Below, in pieces: positions 63,933 to 64,000 of a stretch of 64,000 nucleotides of DNA (within the stretch, counting starts at the first letter, position 1; the number at the start of each line of letters is the position of its first letter). Source of the stretch: Synechococcus sp. SB0662_bin_14 (GTDB lineage Bacteria; Cyanobacteriota; Cyanobacteriia; PCC-6307; Cyanobiaceae); the NCBI GenBank assembly GCA_009840445.1, contig VXNS01000066.1, forward strand, positions 32,782 through 96,781, read 5' to 3'. Made by a program: the position numbers and the translations under genes. Under the pieces are notes generated by a model. The model did not search any database and was not told the DNA's origin. It worked only from the letters and a program-made list of their open reading frames with translations.

Positions 63933-64000
63933 TCAGCCGATGGCGGGAGCGGTGAGCGCCACGGTGGTGGACTCGGCAGACGCCAGGTCCAGGGGGAAGT
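63933..64000 (-). CDS. psbA: photosystem II D1 protein, C-terminal fragment
   Basis: Only the last 21 codons are in the window. Read on the minus strand they give FPLDLASAESTTVALTAPAI G and stop, the C-terminus of D1. LDLA is the end of mature D1, whose terminal Ala ligates the manganese cluster; the rest is the extension removed by CtpA. The gene continues beyond 64000. Confidence 0.93.
   Translation of the reverse strand, partial: FPLDLASAESTTVALTAPAIG

Noticed and set aside
1-64000. CRISPR arrays, rRNA and tRNA genes, intact insertion sequences
   Set aside because: None were seen: no spaced direct repeats, no rRNA segments, no TPsiC-type arms, no transposase frames.

Overview
The window is a GC-rich stretch (roughly 60-65 % by eye) from an oxygenic cyanobacterium of the marine Synechococcus/Cyanobium type. 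Direct support: the C-terminal codons of psbA (photosystem II D1) at the right edge, a Pcb/IsiA-type chlorophyll-binding antenna gene, PAM68 (PSII assembly), DUF760, NarM, menB/menD (phylloquinone side of menaquinone-type synthesis), a ClpB2-type chaperone, a type 3 (SigF-like) sigma factor and DUF92/VTE6-like prenyl-phosphate kinase. Exported tandem-Cache protein, an autotransporter-like barrel remnant and a restriction island make a sponge-associated 'Candidatus Synechococcus spongiarum'-like genome my best guess, but that assignment is inference.

Layout. 1-10.7 kb: methyltransferase (cut by the edge), ruvA, rpsO, PAM68, dnaE, DUF92, sigma factor, aspC, VOC protein, uracil-DNA glycosylase, phosphoribosyltransferase. 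10.7-15.2 kb (minus): pilM-pilN-pilO, pyrD, rnhA. 15.26-15.40 kb (plus): a promoter-to-terminator unit with no ORF, a candidate small RNA with a possible pseudoknot. 15.4-21.7 kb (minus): clpB2-secE-nusG-rplK-rplA-(L10 leader)-rplJ-rplL. 21.9-23.9 kb: tandem Cache exported protein followed by a decayed beta-barrel gene. 24-34.6 kb: epimerase, hisA, fur-family gene, then a tightly packed run DUF3685-like/thioredoxin-like/CofE-like/GNAT-like/nadC/argS/hisC.

34.6-37.7 kb is an accessory patch: the antenna gene with its own terminator, a repeat-containing membrane ORF, a 42-nt palindrome, a small membrane gene broken by TGA, and a phage Gp37/Gp68-type gene cut short against dusA. 37.7-49.8 kb is housekeeping again: dusA, msrB, acetyltransferases, narM, trpD2-like, fabI, a lone TRAP binding protein, leuS, SUI1-like factor, cysC, queC.

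49.8-59.3 kb is the main accessory island. It holds a single-chain restriction-modification enzyme (nuclease motif + N6-adenine methyltransferase + specificity region), an AT-rich SF2 helicase interrupted by one in-frame TGA, a duplicated pair of small exported proteins and a DUF6338 membrane protein, with about 1 kb of decayed DNA between. 59.4-64 kb: menB/menD (overlapping), lepB, DUF760, ppa and the 3' end of psbA.

A genome-scale signal is also visible: the palindrome CCATGG is very frequent in the core regions and nearly absent from the AT-rich accessory genes.
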